The notes beneath the pieces are model-generated. The model saw only the letters and a program-made list of their open reading frames with translations. It had not been told where the DNA came from and ran no database searches. DNA of 64,000 bases from Geodermatophilus arenarius (lineage in GTDB: Bacteria; Actinomycetota; Actinomycetes; Mycobacteriales; Geodermatophilaceae). The position numbers were made by a program, and so were the translations under genes. The first letter of the stretch is position 1; each line of letters starts with the position of its first letter. The stretch covers positions 62,001-126,000 of the forward strand of contig NZ_JBHSGR010000003.1 in NCBI RefSeq assembly GCF_042654585.1, written 5' to 3'. Positions 7,797 to 15,968 of this stretch are shown here, piece by piece.

Positions 7797-8686
7797 GTCC
7801 GCGCCCCGACTCCCACGAGCCCTTCGACGAGCTCGCCGTCGGCTGGGCGCTGCACGCGCTCGAGCCCGAGGACGAGGCGCTGTTCGGCGCCCACCTGCCC
7901 ACCTGCCCGCGGTGCACCCGGACCGTCGCCGAGACCTCCGAGGTGATGGCGGCGCTGGCCGCGGACCTGCCGCCGGCCGAGCCGGACGACCGGCTGCGCG
8001 AGCGGCTGCGGGCCGCGGTCGAGGAGACCGAGCAGCTCCCGCCCCCGGCCGGCGTCGACCCCGCCGCCCCGACCGCGGCGCCCGTGCCGCCGCCGGTCCC
8101 GGGCACCCCCGGCGGGCGCCGCCGCACCGACGGTCCCGTCGCGACCGGTTTCCCCGGCTACGTGCCCGCGCCGGAGGAGCCCGCGCCGGACCCGCGCCCG
8201 GTGTGGCGGCGGGTGCTGCCCAACGCCCTGGTCGCCGCGGCCGTCGCGGCGATCCTGGCGCTCGGCACCTGGAACGTCGTCCTGAGCTCCGCCCGGGACG
8301 ACGCCCGCGCCGCCGCCGTGGAGCAGCAGCAGGTCCTCGAGGCGCTGCTGCAGCCGGGCCGGGCGACCATCGCCCCCGTCCAGGACGGCGACGGGGACCC
8401 GGTGGCCACCGTCGTCGCCCGCGACGCGCAGCTGGAGGTCGTCGCGCACGGCCTGCGGGTCAACGACAGCAGCGACAGCGTCTACGTGCTGTGGGGCGTG
8501 GTCGACGACGCGCCCGTGGCGCTCGGCACCTTCGACGTCGTCTCCCCACAGACCGACCTCCGGACCGTAGGCTCCGCCTCGACCGGTCTCGACGACTACG
8601 CGGCCTACGCGATCAGCATCGAGCCCGGCCGGCAGGCTCCGGCGCAACCGTCGGACGTGGTGGCGAACGGGCAGGTGACCAGCTGA
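7793..8686 (+). CDS. Zinc-binding anti-sigma factor, RskA-type, membrane-anchored
   Basis: A 297-residue single-pass membrane protein. The cytoplasmic N-terminus has the zinc anti-sigma signature H-x3-C-x2-C (AHLPTCPRC, residues 34-41) within a sigma-binding helical domain. It is followed by a Pro-rich linker, one membrane segment near residues 142-165 (LVAAAVAAILALGTW) and an extracytoplasmic RskA-like beta domain (DSVYVLWGVVDDAPVALGTFDV). GTG 7793 overlaps the sigma stop codon and has GGAGG upstream. It presumably holds the ECF sigma factor at the membrane until the outer domain is processed. Confidence 0.88.
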   Translation: MSPRPDSHEPFDELAVGWALHALEPEDEALFGAHLPTCPRCTRTVAETSEVMAALAADLPPAEPDDRLRERLRAAVEETEQLPPPAGVDPAAPTAAPVPPPVPGTPGGRRRTDGPVATGFPGYVPAPEEPAPDPRPVWRRVLPNALVAAAVAAILALGTWNVVLSSARDDARAAAVEQQQVLEALLQPGRATIAPVQDGDGDPVATVVARDAQLEVVAHGLRVNDSSDSVYVLWGVVDDAPVALGTFDVVSPQTDLRTVGSASTGLDDYAAYAISIEPGRQAPAQPSDVVANGQVTS

Positions 8687-8700
8687 GCGGACAGGACACG

Positions 8701-9174
8701 GTGCCGCCGCCCCCGCGGCAGCGGCGGGCACGACCGACCGCGGAGCAGCGGCGGGAGCACTTCGCGCAGGACGGCTACCACAGCCTGCGCGAGCGGGTCG
8801 CGGAGTCCCGGTGGCGGCGGCGTCTGGCCGCCCGCCGCTCGGTCGACCACACCTACCGGATGGCCGTCGGCATCGTCGGCAGCCTGGTCGTCGCCGTCGG
8901 CCTGGTCACCATCCCGCTGCCGGGGCCCGGCTGGCTCACCGTCATCGCCGGCCTGTTCGTGCTGGCCACCGAGTTCATGTGGGCCGAGCGGCTGCTGGAG
9001 TTCACCAAGCGGCACGTCAAGGCCTGGACCGACTGGCTGGGCCGCCAGCCGGTGTGGGTGCGCCTGGGCATCGGCGTGCTGACGGCGGCGTTCGTCTACG
9101 GCGTCCTGGTCGTCACGCTGCACCTCACCGGCGTTCCGGACTGGGTGCCGGGGTGGGTGCCCCTGTGGCGCTGA
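8701..9174 (+). CDS. PGPGW-motif transmembrane protein (TIGR02611-like)
   Basis: A 157-residue membrane protein with an Arg-rich cytoplasmic N-terminus, a membrane segment (AVGIVGSLVVAVGLVTIPL), the diagnostic PGPGW motif, a second hydrophobic segment (LTVIAGLFVLATEFMWAERLL), an amphipathic linker and a third membrane segment near the end. Function of the family is unknown. GTG 8701 follows an AGGAC site; the frame is open back to a CTG overlapping the anti-sigma stop codon. It follows the sigma/anti-sigma pair closely and may share its transcript. Confidence 0.8.
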   Translation: MPPPPRQRRARPTAEQRREHFAQDGYHSLRERVAESRWRRRLAARRSVDHTYRMAVGIVGSLVVAVGLVTIPLPGPGWLTVIAGLFVLATEFMWAERLLEFTKRHVKAWTDWLGRQPVWVRLGIGVLTAAFVYGVLVVTLHLTGVPDWVPGWVPLWR

Positions 9175-9200
9175 CCGTCTGGCATCATGGACGGCGCAAC

Positions 9201-9272
9201 GGGCGATTGGCTCAGTGGTAGAGCGCTTCGTTCACACCGAAGAGGTCACTGGTTCGAACCCAGTATCGCCCA
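9201..9272 (+). tRNA. tRNA-Val (anticodon CAC)
   Basis: A 72-nt cloverleaf. The anticodon stem CTTCG/CGAAG holds loop TTCACAC (anticodon CAC). Acceptor, D and T arms are the same as in the tRNA-Val at 6087, so the two genes form a 3-kb-spaced inverted repeat. Confidence 0.96.
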
Positions 9273-9280
9273 CCGGCACG

Positions 9281-9315
9281 AGAGGGCCGGGCTCCCGACG
9301 GGGGCCCGGCCCTCT
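9281..9315 (+). terminator. Terminator after tRNA-Val
   Basis: A 12-bp perfect stem AGAGGGCCGGGC (9281-9292) with 9304-9315 and an 11-nt loop, starting 8 bases after the tRNA. Confidence 0.75.
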
Positions 9316-9370
9316 CCGCGTCCACGGGGGAGACCCCGTCGTCGCCCGGGCCGACGCCGCTCGGGGCGAC

Positions 9371-9430
9371 GTCGGCCGGTGGTGTCGGCCGGTGGTGTCG
9401 GCCGGTGGTGTCGGCCGGTGGTGTCGGCCG
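9371..9430. repeat. 13-bp tandem repeat, 4.6 copies
   Basis: The unit GTCGGCCGGTGGT is repeated exactly four times (9371-9422) and followed by a partial copy. It lies in the non-coding gap 9316-9478 between two hairpins and carries no start codon with an SD site. Slippage-prone array; no function apparent. Confidence 0.9.
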
Positions 9431-9478
9431 ACCACGACGGCAACGACTCCCGCGGGCTGCCGTCCCCGGGGACGGGAG

Positions 9479-9509
9479 GGCCGGGCTCCCGACGACGGGG
9501 AGCCCGGCC
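9479..9509 (-). terminator. Terminator of the DHFR-like gene
   Basis: A 12-bp stem GGCCGGGCTCCC (9479-9490) with 9498-9509 and a 7-nt loop, located 22 bases past the stop codon of the minus-strand gene at 9532. Confidence 0.7.
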
Positions 9510-9531
9510 CCCTCGCGCAGTGCCCGGCGGC

Positions 9532-10077
9532 TCAGGCGGCCGGGCCGTAGGTGAGGTGCGCGACGCCGTTGCTCAGCGCCTCGACGCCGACCAGCGACAG
9601 CTTCTGCTTCGTGCCCTCGGGGAACAGGTGGATGCCCTCGCCGACGGCGACCGGGTACACGTACAGGTGCAGCTCGTCGACCAGGCCGTCGGCCACCAGC
9701 GCCCGCACGAGGGTGGCGCTGCCGCTGACGTAGAGGTCCCGGTCGGCCTTGAGCTCCCGGATCCGGTCGGCGTCGTAGCCGCCGAGGGAGGTGGAGTTGC
9801 GCCACACGCCCTCGGCGTCGGACAGCGTCGAGGAGACGACGTACTTGGTCGTGTCGTTGAAGAACGGCGCGCCGGGGTCCTCCTCGACGGTCCGGGTGGA
9901 CCACGCCGGCGCGAACATCTCGAAGGTCGTGCGGCCGAGCAGGATCCCCTCCGCCGGCGCCGTGAGGGACCCGATCGAGGCGGCCAGGTCGTCGGGGAAG
10001 CCGTAGTCGACCGTCCACATCGGTGCGTCGACGACCCCGTCGACGGTGGTGAACTCGTGCACCCGGATGACGCCCAT
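9532..10077 (-). CDS. Dihydrofolate reductase/RibD C-terminal family protein
   Basis: A 181-residue NADPH-type reductase-fold protein of the DHFR-like/RibD-C superfamily (YwjB-like branch). It begins VIRVHEFTTVDGVVDAP, continues with LLGRTTFEMF and FFNDTTKYVVSST, and has the YVSGSATLVRALVADGLVDELHLYVYPV segment that binds the cofactor and builds the last strands. It is probably not the housekeeping DHFR, because the folate-site pattern is absent; the substrate is unknown. ATG 10077 is preceded by GAGGAG. Confidence 0.85.
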   Translation of the reverse strand: MGVIRVHEFTTVDGVVDAPMWTVDYGFPDDLAASIGSLTAPAEGILLGRTTFEMFAPAWSTRTVEEDPGAPFFNDTTKYVVSSTLSDAEGVWRNSTSLGGYDADRIRELKADRDLYVSGSATLVRALVADGLVDELHLYVYPVAVGEGIHLFPEGTKQKLSLVGVEALSNGVAHLTYGPAA

Positions 10078-10187
10078 GCCTGCTCCTCGGTCGGTCGGCC
10101 GGCCCTGTCGGCCGGTCTCGTCGGGTCAGACACTGGCGGATCCCGTTTCTCATCGGTGGCGGACCCGCCGTGCTGCACGATGCGGGG

Positions 10188-10619
10188 ATGGAGCCGACCC
10201 CGCCGGTGCCCGATGCGTACACCCTGCGTGCCGTCGTCGAGCTGGAGGTGGCGCTCGAGGCGGGGGCGGCGGTCGACGCCGCGCACGCCGTCGTCGGGGA
10301 CCTGGCGGTGCGGTCCTTCGGCCCCGGGGTGTTCGGCTGGATCGGCGAGGCGCTGGCCGACGAGGACCGGGACCCCGAGGACTGGGCGGCGCTGCTCGCC
10401 GACGACGACCTCGCCGGCCGCGTCCTCGCGCACCTGCGAGACCGCGCCGGCGACGACGGCGCCGCGGCGGGCGACCTCGTGTGGTCGGCGTACCCGCCCG
10501 GTGCCGGCTCCGGCCACGAGCGGTTCCGGCGGGCGGTCCGCCGGCGCCGGCAGGCCGCCCTGACGGCGGCGCTGCTGCCGCGGCCCCCGCGGGTGGCCGG
10601 GCGCGGCCGCCGGGACTGA
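10188..10619 (+). CDS. Hypothetical protein
   Basis: A 143-residue acidic, Ala/Asp-rich protein with a basic C-terminal tail (HERFRRAVRRRRQAAL). No membrane segment, signal peptide or known motif was recognised; it is probably a small helical cytoplasmic protein. ATG 10188 follows GCGGGG. The next 60 bases contain a short direct repeat (ACCGGGCGCACC, two to three copies) before the HNH gene. Confidence 0.6.
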   Translation: MEPTPPVPDAYTLRAVVELEVALEAGAAVDAAHAVVGDLAVRSFGPGVFGWIGEALADEDRDPEDWAALLADDDLAGRVLAHLRDRAGDDGAAAGDLVWSAYPPGAGSGHERFRRAVRRRRQAALTAALLPRPPRVAGRGRRD

Positions 10620-10684
10620 GCGCACGGGGACCGGGCGCACCGGGACCGGGCGCACCCGCCGCCTCCGCCCGGATCGGGCGCACC

Positions 10685-11098
10685 ATGGGGGCGATGGCAC
10701 CGGACCGGAGGGCACTGGACAGGGTCGCCCGGCTGGACGCGGCCGTGGAGCGCGACGGACCCACCTGCATCTGGTGCGGCCGCGCGCTCACCGGGCACGT
10801 CCCCCCCACCACCGAGCACGTCGTGCCGCGGGTCAAGGGCGGCCCGTCGTGGCTGGAGAACGAGGTGGCCGCCTGCCGGCGGTGCAACGGCGAGCGCGGG
10901 CACACCGCACCGGTCGAGTGGCTGGAGGAGTGCCTGCGCCGCGGCTGGCCCGCCGACGAGCAGCGGCTGGCCCGCGTCCTGACCGGGCTGGCCGAGGCGA
11001 TCGCCGTCCGCGGCGGGCAGCGCCGGGCCCGGCCGTACCTGGAGTCCCAGTTGCGCCGGCTGCGCCGCCGCGGTGTCGTCGTCGCCCGGTCCGCCTAG
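10685..11098 (+). CDS. HNH endonuclease-domain protein
   Basis: A 137-residue protein with a complete small HNH module: CIWCG (first zinc pair), TTEHVVPRVKGGPSWLENEVAACRRCNGERG (His, Asn, second zinc pair and final Asn). The C-terminal 60 residues are Arg-rich and helical. Free-standing HNH proteins of this size in actinobacteria have no assigned role; nicking or restriction is possible. ATG 10685 is used; the in-frame ATG at 10694 would remove three residues. Confidence 0.8.
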   Translation: MGAMAPDRRALDRVARLDAAVERDGPTCIWCGRALTGHVPPTTEHVVPRVKGGPSWLENEVAACRRCNGERGHTAPVEWLEECLRRGWPADEQRLARVLTGLAEAIAVRGGQRRARPYLESQLRRLRRRGVVVARSA

Positions 11099-11108
11099 CC
11101 TGGCCCGC

Positions 11109-11648
11109 GTGAGCGCGGGGACGGTCGTCGGCATCTCGGTCTACCCCGTCCGCGGGTGCGCCGGGACGCCGCTGCAGCAGGCCGAGGTCGGCCCCGCCGG
11201 GCTGGCGGGGGACCGTGAGTCGGCCGTCGTCGACCTCGACGGGCGGGTGCTGCGCGGCAAGGACGCCCCGGGACTCGCCGGCGTCGTCCCCACCGGTTCC
11301 CCCGACCTCGACGCCGCCGCCGTCGCCGCGGTGCTGGGCCGGCCGGTGCGGCTCGAGCCGCTGACCGGCCGCCCCGAGGGCGCCGCGGCGGTGCACCTGG
11401 TCTCCCGCCAGGCGCTGGACCGGGCCGCGGCCGGCGTCGTCCCGGACGGCTGCGGCGCCGAGGACCCGCGGGCCAACCTGCTCCTCGACCTGCCCGCCGA
11501 CGACGAGCGGACCTGGGTGGGCCGCCGGCTGCGGCTGGGCTCGGCCGTGCTGCAGGTCACGCGGCTGCCGAAGCACTGTCTGGGCGTCTACGCCGAGGTG
11601 GCCGAACCGGGGACGGTCACGGTCGGCGACGAGGTCCTCCCCGCGTAG
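11109..11648 (+). CDS. MOSC domain-containing protein
   Basis: A 179-residue protein with a MOSC-type fold, the C-terminal module of molybdenum-cofactor sulfurases and YiiM/YcbX-like proteins. It starts with a MOSC N-terminal-like strand (VVGISVYPVRGCAG), then HLVSRQALDRAA, DPRANLLLDLP, and the conserved cysteine in RLPKHCLGVYAEV expected to carry a persulfide. It is short and lacks other domains. GTG 11109 lies 10 bases after the HNH stop codon. Confidence 0.8.
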   Translation: MSAGTVVGISVYPVRGCAGTPLQQAEVGPAGLAGDRESAVVDLDGRVLRGKDAPGLAGVVPTGSPDLDAAAVAAVLGRPVRLEPLTGRPEGAAAVHLVSRQALDRAAAGVVPDGCGAEDPRANLLLDLPADDERTWVGRRLRLGSAVLQVTRLPKHCLGVYAEVAEPGTVTVGDEVLPA

Positions 11649-11679
11649 TCGGGTCCCCGGGGCCGGCGCGGACGCTCGT

Positions 11680-11685
11680 TAGGCT
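11680..11685 (+). promoter_or_regulatory. Candidate -10 box upstream of thrS
   Basis: TAGGCT lies 66 bases before the chosen thrS start. Transcription would begin near 11691, giving a leader of about 60 bases. No convincing -35 box. Confidence 0.3.
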
Positions 11686-11750
11686 GGCCGGTGCGCGTCC
11701 GCCTCCGGCCGGGCGCCGTCCGAGCACCTCGCGACCCCCCAGGAGCCCCC

Positions 11751-13814
11751 GTGTCCGCCGCGCTTCCCCCTGCCGCAACCACCCCGATCCGGGTGCCGGC
11801 CGGGACGACGGCCGAGCAGGCGCTCAAGGAGGCCGGGGTCGCGCTCAAGGGCCCCGACGGCGCCGTCGTCGTCCGCGACCTGGCCACCGGCGACCTGCGC
11901 GACCTCGCCTGGGCCCCCGACGCCGACGCCGAGGTCGAGCCCGTCGTCGCGGCCAGCCCCGAGGGCCGGGCGGTCATCCGGCACTCGACCGCGCACGTGC
12001 TCGCCCAGGCCGTGCAGGACCTGTTCCCCGGCACCCGGCTGGGCATCGGCCCGCCGGTCGAGAACGGCTTCTACTACGACTTCGACCCCGAGAAGCCGTT
12101 CACCCCGGAGGACCTGCAGGCGCTGGAGAAGCGCATGCAGCAGATCGTCAAGGCCGGGCAGCGCTTCGCCCGCCGGGAGATCAGCGACGACGACGCCCGC
12201 GCGGAGCTCGCGCACGAGCCGTACAAGCTCGAGCTGATCGGCCTGAAGGGCGGCGAGGCTGCGTCCTCCGATGACGGCGCCTCCGTCGAGGTCGGCGGCG
12301 CGCAGCTGACCATGTACGACAACCTCGACCCGCGCACCGGCGAGCGGCTGTGGACCGACCTGTGCCGCGGCCCGCACCTGCCGCGCACCTCGAACATCCC
12401 GGCGTTCAGCCTCACCCGCTCGGCCGCCGCCTACTGGCGGGGCAGCGAGAAGAACCCGCAGCTGCAGCGGGTCTACGGCACCGCGTGGGAGAGCCGCGAG
12501 GCGCACAAGGCGTACCTGGAGCAGGTCGCCGAGGCCGAGCGCCGCGACCACCGCCGCCTCGGCGCCGAGCTGGACCTGTTCAGCTTCCCCGACGAGATCG
12601 GGTCGGGCCTGGCGGTGTTCCACCCGAAGGGCGGCGTCGTCCGGCGGGAGCTGGAGGCCTACAGCCGCCGGCGGCACGAGGAGGGTGGCTACTCCTTCGT
12701 CAACACCCCGCACATCACCAAGGGCCGGCTGTTCGAGATCTCCGGCCACCTCGACTGGTACGCCGAGGGCATGTACCCGCCCATGCAGCTCGACGAGGAG
12801 CGCGACGCCGACGGCACCGTCCGCCGGCAGGGGCAGGACTACTACCTCAAGCCGATGAACTGCCCGATGCACAACCTGGTGTTCGGGGCCCGCGGCCGCT
12901 CCTACCGCGAGCTGCCGCTGCGGCTGTTCGAGTTCGGCACCGTCTACCGGTACGAGAAGTCCGGCGTCATCCACGGGCTCACCCGCGCCCGCGGCTTCAC
13001 CCAGGACGACGCCCACATCTACTGCACCCCCGAGCAGATGGCCGGGGAGCTGCGCGGGTTGCTCGACTTCGTGCTCGGCCTGCTCGCCGACTACGGCCTC
13101 AGCGACTTCTACCTCGAGCTGTCCACCCGCAACCCGGACAAGTCCGTGGGGTCGGACGAGAGCTGGGAGGTCGCCACCGAGGCGCTGCGACAGGCGGCGC
13201 TGGACTCCGGCCTCGAGCTCGTCCCCGACCCGGGCGGCGCGGCGTTCTACGGCCCGAAGATCTCCGTGCAGGCCCGCGACGCCATCGGCCGCAGCTGGCA
13301 GATGTCGACCATCCAGGTCGACTTCAACCTGCCCGAGCGGTTCGGCCTGGAGTACACCGCCGCCGACGGGTCCCGCCAGCGGCCGGTGATGCTGCACCGC
13401 GCGCTGTTCGGCTCGATCGAGCGCTTCTTCGCCGTCCTCACCGAGCACTACGCCGGCGCGTTCCCCGCGTGGCTGGCGCCGGTGCAGGTGGTCGGCATCC
13501 CGGTCACCGACGACCAGGTGGGGTACCTGACCGACGTCGCGCTGAAGCTGCGCGCCCGCGGCATCCGGGTCGAGGTCGACGACTCCGACGACCGCATGCA
13601 GAAGAAGATCCGCAACGCCAGCAAGCAGAAGGTGCCCTTCGTGCTGATCGCCGGGGCCACCGACGCCGACGCGGGTGCGGTCTCCTTCCGCTACCGCGAC
13701 GGCAGCCAGCGCAACGGCGTGCCGGTCGACGAGGCCGTCGACGCCGTCGTCGCCTGGGTGGCCGCGCGGCACAACGCCGACCCGACGGCGGACGCGCCGC
13801 TGGAGTCGCGGTGA
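11751..13814 (+). CDS. thrS: Threonine--tRNA ligase
   Basis: Charges tRNA-Thr. The 687-residue protein has an N-terminal TGS domain (IRVPAGTTAEQALKEAG), the tRNA-SAD editing domain (HSTAHVLAQAV, later LCRGPHLPRT), class II catalytic motifs including the zinc site Cys in KPMNCPMHN (near residue 370), FEFGTVYRYEKSGVIHGLTRARGFTQDDAHI, and motif 3 LHRALFGSIERF. The C-terminal anticodon domain is complete. GTG 11751 is preceded by AGGAG at good spacing; an in-frame GTG at 11691 would add an Arg/Pro stretch without homology. First gene of the phosphatidylinositol mannoside operon. Confidence 0.97.
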   Translation: MSAALPPAATTPIRVPAGTTAEQALKEAGVALKGPDGAVVVRDLATGDLRDLAWAPDADAEVEPVVAASPEGRAVIRHSTAHVLAQAVQDLFPGTRLGIGPPVENGFYYDFDPEKPFTPEDLQALEKRMQQIVKAGQRFARREISDDDARAELAHEPYKLELIGLKGGEAASSDDGASVEVGGAQLTMYDNLDPRTGERLWTDLCRGPHLPRTSNIPAFSLTRSAAAYWRGSEKNPQLQRVYGTAWESREAHKAYLEQVAEAERRDHRRLGAELDLFSFPDEIGSGLAVFHPKGGVVRRELEAYSRRRHEEGGYSFVNTPHITKGRLFEISGHLDWYAEGMYPPMQLDEERDADGTVRRQGQDYYLKPMNCPMHNLVFGARGRSYRELPLRLFEFGTVYRYEKSGVIHGLTRARGFTQDDAHIYCTPEQMAGELRGLLDFVLGLLADYGLSDFYLELSTRNPDKSVGSDESWEVATEALRQAALDSGLELVPDPGGAAFYGPKISVQARDAIGRSWQMSTIQVDFNLPERFGLEYTAADGSRQRPVMLHRALFGSIERFFAVLTEHYAGAFPAWLAPVQVVGIPVTDDQVGYLTDVALKLRARGIRVEVDDSDDRMQKKIRNASKQKVPFVLIAGATDADAGAVSFRYRDGSQRNGVPVDEAVDAVVAWVAARHNADPTADAPLESR

Positions 13815-14401
13815 CCGTGGGGCCCGACGGCTTCACGGTCCCGGTCTCCGCCGACGACGGCGGGCCGGCCGCCGTCTTCGAGCACCTGTGGACGCCCTAC
13901 CGGATGGCCTACATCCGGGGATCGGGCAAGCCGACCGGCGAGCACGACTGCCCGTTCTGCCTCATCCCGGCGATGCCGGACGAGCAGGGGCTGGTGGTGG
14001 CGCGCGGTGCGACCGTGTTCGCGGTGCTGAACCTCTACCCCTACAACGCCGGGCACCTCATGGTGGTCCCTTACCGGCACGTGCCCGACTACACCGACCT
14101 GACCGAGGCCGAGGTCGCCGAGCTGGGCGCGTTCACGCAGACGGCGATGCGGGTGGTGCGGCAGGTGACCGGAGCACACGGTTTCAACATCGGGATGAAC
14201 CAGGGGTCGGTGGCGGGGGCCGGGATCGCTGACCACCTGCACCAGCACGCGGTGCCGCGCTGGGGCGGCGACACGAACTTCATGCCGGTCATCGGCCTCA
14301 CCCGGGTGCTGCCGCAGGTGCTGGCCGAGACCCGCACGCTGCTGGCCGCGGCCTGGCCGGGGGCTGCGTCGTCGGCCCCGTCCGCGCAGACGGGGGACTG
14401 A
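13811..14401 (+). CDS. HIT-family hydrolase/phosphorylase (Ap4A phosphorylase-like)
   Basis: A 196-residue histidine-triad protein. The nucleotide-binding site carries HLHQHAVPR (H-x-H-x-H-x-x with a Leu/Gln variation), and CPFCLIP with a paired Cys near the N-terminus suggests zinc. It corresponds in position and features to the mycobacterial protein between thrS and pgsA1, reported as a diadenosine-tetraphosphate phosphorylase. GTG 13811 overlaps the thrS stop codon by four bases. The following pgsA start lies 3 bases after its stop codon. Confidence 0.9.
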   Translation: MTVGPDGFTVPVSADDGGPAAVFEHLWTPYRMAYIRGSGKPTGEHDCPFCLIPAMPDEQGLVVARGATVFAVLNLYPYNAGHLMVVPYRHVPDYTDLTEAEVAELGAFTQTAMRVVRQVTGAHGFNIGMNQGSVAGAGIADHLHQHAVPRWGGDTNFMPVIGLTRVLPQVLAETRTLLAAAWPGAASSAPSAQTGD

Positions 14402-14403
14402 CC

Positions 14404-15036
14404 GTGCTGGGGTCGGGCGCCCGGGCGGCCGTCGGCCGGTTCTGGGCGCCGGTGGTCACCCGGCTGGCGCGGGCGGGGGTGACGCCGGACGCGATCACGG
14501 TCACCGGGACCGTCGGCGCGATCGTCGCGGCGGTGGCGCTCGTGGCCCACGGCGTCCTGTTCTGGGGCGCGTTCACCGTCACGCTGTTCGTCCTGCTCGA
14601 CATGCTCGACGGCGCGCTCGCGCGGGCCCGCGGCGGCGGGTCGGCGTTCGGCGCGGTGCTGGACTCGACCTGCGACCGCGCCGTCGACGCCGCCGTCTTC
14701 GGGGCGCTGGTGTGGTGGTACACCGGCGAGGGCGACGACCGGCTGTTGGCGCTGCTGGCGATGGTGGGGCTCGTCCTCGGCGTGCTGACCAGCTACATCA
14801 AGGCGCGGGCCGAGGGCGTCGGCATCCCGTGCGACGTCGGCCTGGTCGAGCGCACCGAGCGGCTGATCCTGGTGCTCACCGGCACCGGCCTGACCGGCCT
14901 GGGCCTGCCGTACGCCGTCGACGTGGGGCTGTGGCTGCTGGTGGTGGGCGGCGCGGTGACCGTCGCGCAGCGGGTGGCCGCCGTCCACCGCGGCGCCCGG
15001 GGGAAGTCGCTGACGCCGTCGGCGCCGGCCCCGTGA
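14404..15036 (+). CDS. pgsA: Phosphatidylinositol phosphate synthase (CDP-alcohol phosphatidyltransferase)
   Basis: Joins CDP-diacylglycerol to inositol-1-phosphate, the first membrane step of actinobacterial phosphatidylinositol synthesis. The 210-residue polytopic protein has the full family signature D-x2-D-G-x2-A-R-x8-G-x3-D-x3-D (DMLDGALARARGGGSAFGAVLDSTCD) and about six hydrophobic segments. Substrate assignment rests on its place between the HIT gene and the PIM acyltransferase/PimA genes. GTG 14404 directly follows the HIT stop codon. Confidence 0.93.
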   Translation: MLGSGARAAVGRFWAPVVTRLARAGVTPDAITVTGTVGAIVAAVALVAHGVLFWGAFTVTLFVLLDMLDGALARARGGGSAFGAVLDSTCDRAVDAAVFGALVWWYTGEGDDRLLALLAMVGLVLGVLTSYIKARAEGVGIPCDVGLVERTERLILVLTGTGLTGLGLPYAVDVGLWLLVVGGAVTVAQRVAAVHRGARGKSLTPSAPAP

Positions 15037-15968
15037 GCGGCCTCCGGGCGCGGGCGGCCGCGCGGGCCACGGACCTCGGCTACGCCGCGGGCTGGCAGGC
15101 GGTGCAGTGGCTGCCCGAGCCGGTGGCCCGCGGCGCGTTCGACGCGGTGGCCCGCTTCGCCGCCGGCCGCGAGGGCCGGGGCACCCGACAGCTGCGGGCC
15201 AACCTGCGCGTGGCCACCGGCGGCAAACTCGCCGAGGACGAGCTCGACGCGCTCACCGCCCGCGCGCTGCGCTCCTACGCCCGCTACTGGCAGGAGGCCT
15301 TCCGGCTGCCCCGCCTGGGCACCGCGCGGGTGCTGCGCGACACCGTCGTCCCCGGGATCGACCACCTCGCCCGCGCCCGCGCGCAGGGCCGGCCGGTGAT
15401 CCTGGCGCTGCCGCACAGCGGCAACTGGGACGCGGCCGGGGTGTGGTTCCTCGACTGGCTCGGTGAGCCGTTCATGACCGTCGCAGAGCGGCTGCGGCCG
15501 GAGTCGCTGTACGAGCGGTTCCTCGCCTACCGGGAGACCCTCGGCATGCGGGTGGTGCCCCTGACGGGCGGGGAGCGGCCGAGCTCGGCGGTGCTGCGCG
15601 AGTGGCTGGAGGCCGGGCGCTCGGTGTGCCTGCTGGTCGACCGCGACCTCGGCTCCGGCGGCGTCCCCGTGGAGTTCTTCGGCCGGCCGGCCACCATGCC
15701 CGGCGGGCCCGCGCTGCTGGCCGCGCAGACCGGCGCCTCGCTGCACCCGGTCACCTGCCGGTTCAGCGAGCGCGGGTGGGTGCTGCAGGTCGGCGAGGAG
15801 GTGCCGCTCGACGGCGGGACCCGGCTGAGGGACCGGGTGGCGACGGCGATGCAGGGCGTGGCCGACGCGTTCACCGCCGACATCGCGCGGCAGCCGGAGG
15901 ACTGGCACGTGCTCGGGCGCGTCTGGGCCGACGTGCCGCCCGACCCGCCGGCGGGGGAGCGTCACTGA
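15033..15968 (+). CDS. Phosphatidylinositol mannoside acyltransferase (PatA-like)
   Basis: A 311-residue lipid A/PIM acyltransferase-family protein that acylates the mannose of PIM at the inner face of the membrane. The catalytic H-x4-D motif is LPHSGNWDAAG; further family blocks are LGMRVVPLTGG, SVCLLVDRDLG and FFGRPATMPGGPALLAAQTG. An N-terminal amphipathic helix probably binds the membrane. GTG 15033 overlaps pgsA, and its stop codon overlaps the pimA ATG (TGATG). Confidence 0.93.
   Translation: MSGLRARAAARATDLGYAAGWQAVQWLPEPVARGAFDAVARFAAGREGRGTRQLRANLRVATGGKLAEDELDALTARALRSYARYWQEAFRLPRLGTARVLRDTVVPGIDHLARARAQGRPVILALPHSGNWDAAGVWFLDWLGEPFMTVAERLRPESLYERFLAYRETLGMRVVPLTGGERPSSAVLREWLEAGRSVCLLVDRDLGSGGVPVEFFGRPATMPGGPALLAAQTGASLHPVTCRFSERGWVLQVGEEVPLDGGTRLRDRVATAMQGVADAFTADIARQPEDWHVLGRVWADVPPDPPAGERH

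Noticed and set aside
9371..9430. CRISPR-like array
   Set aside because: The repeat unit is 13 bp with no spacers and there are no cas genes nearby.
11691..11750. Extended thrS start at GTG 11691
   Set aside because: The extra Arg/Pro residues lack homology, and GTG 11751 has a proper AGGAG; 11691 is more likely near the transcription start.
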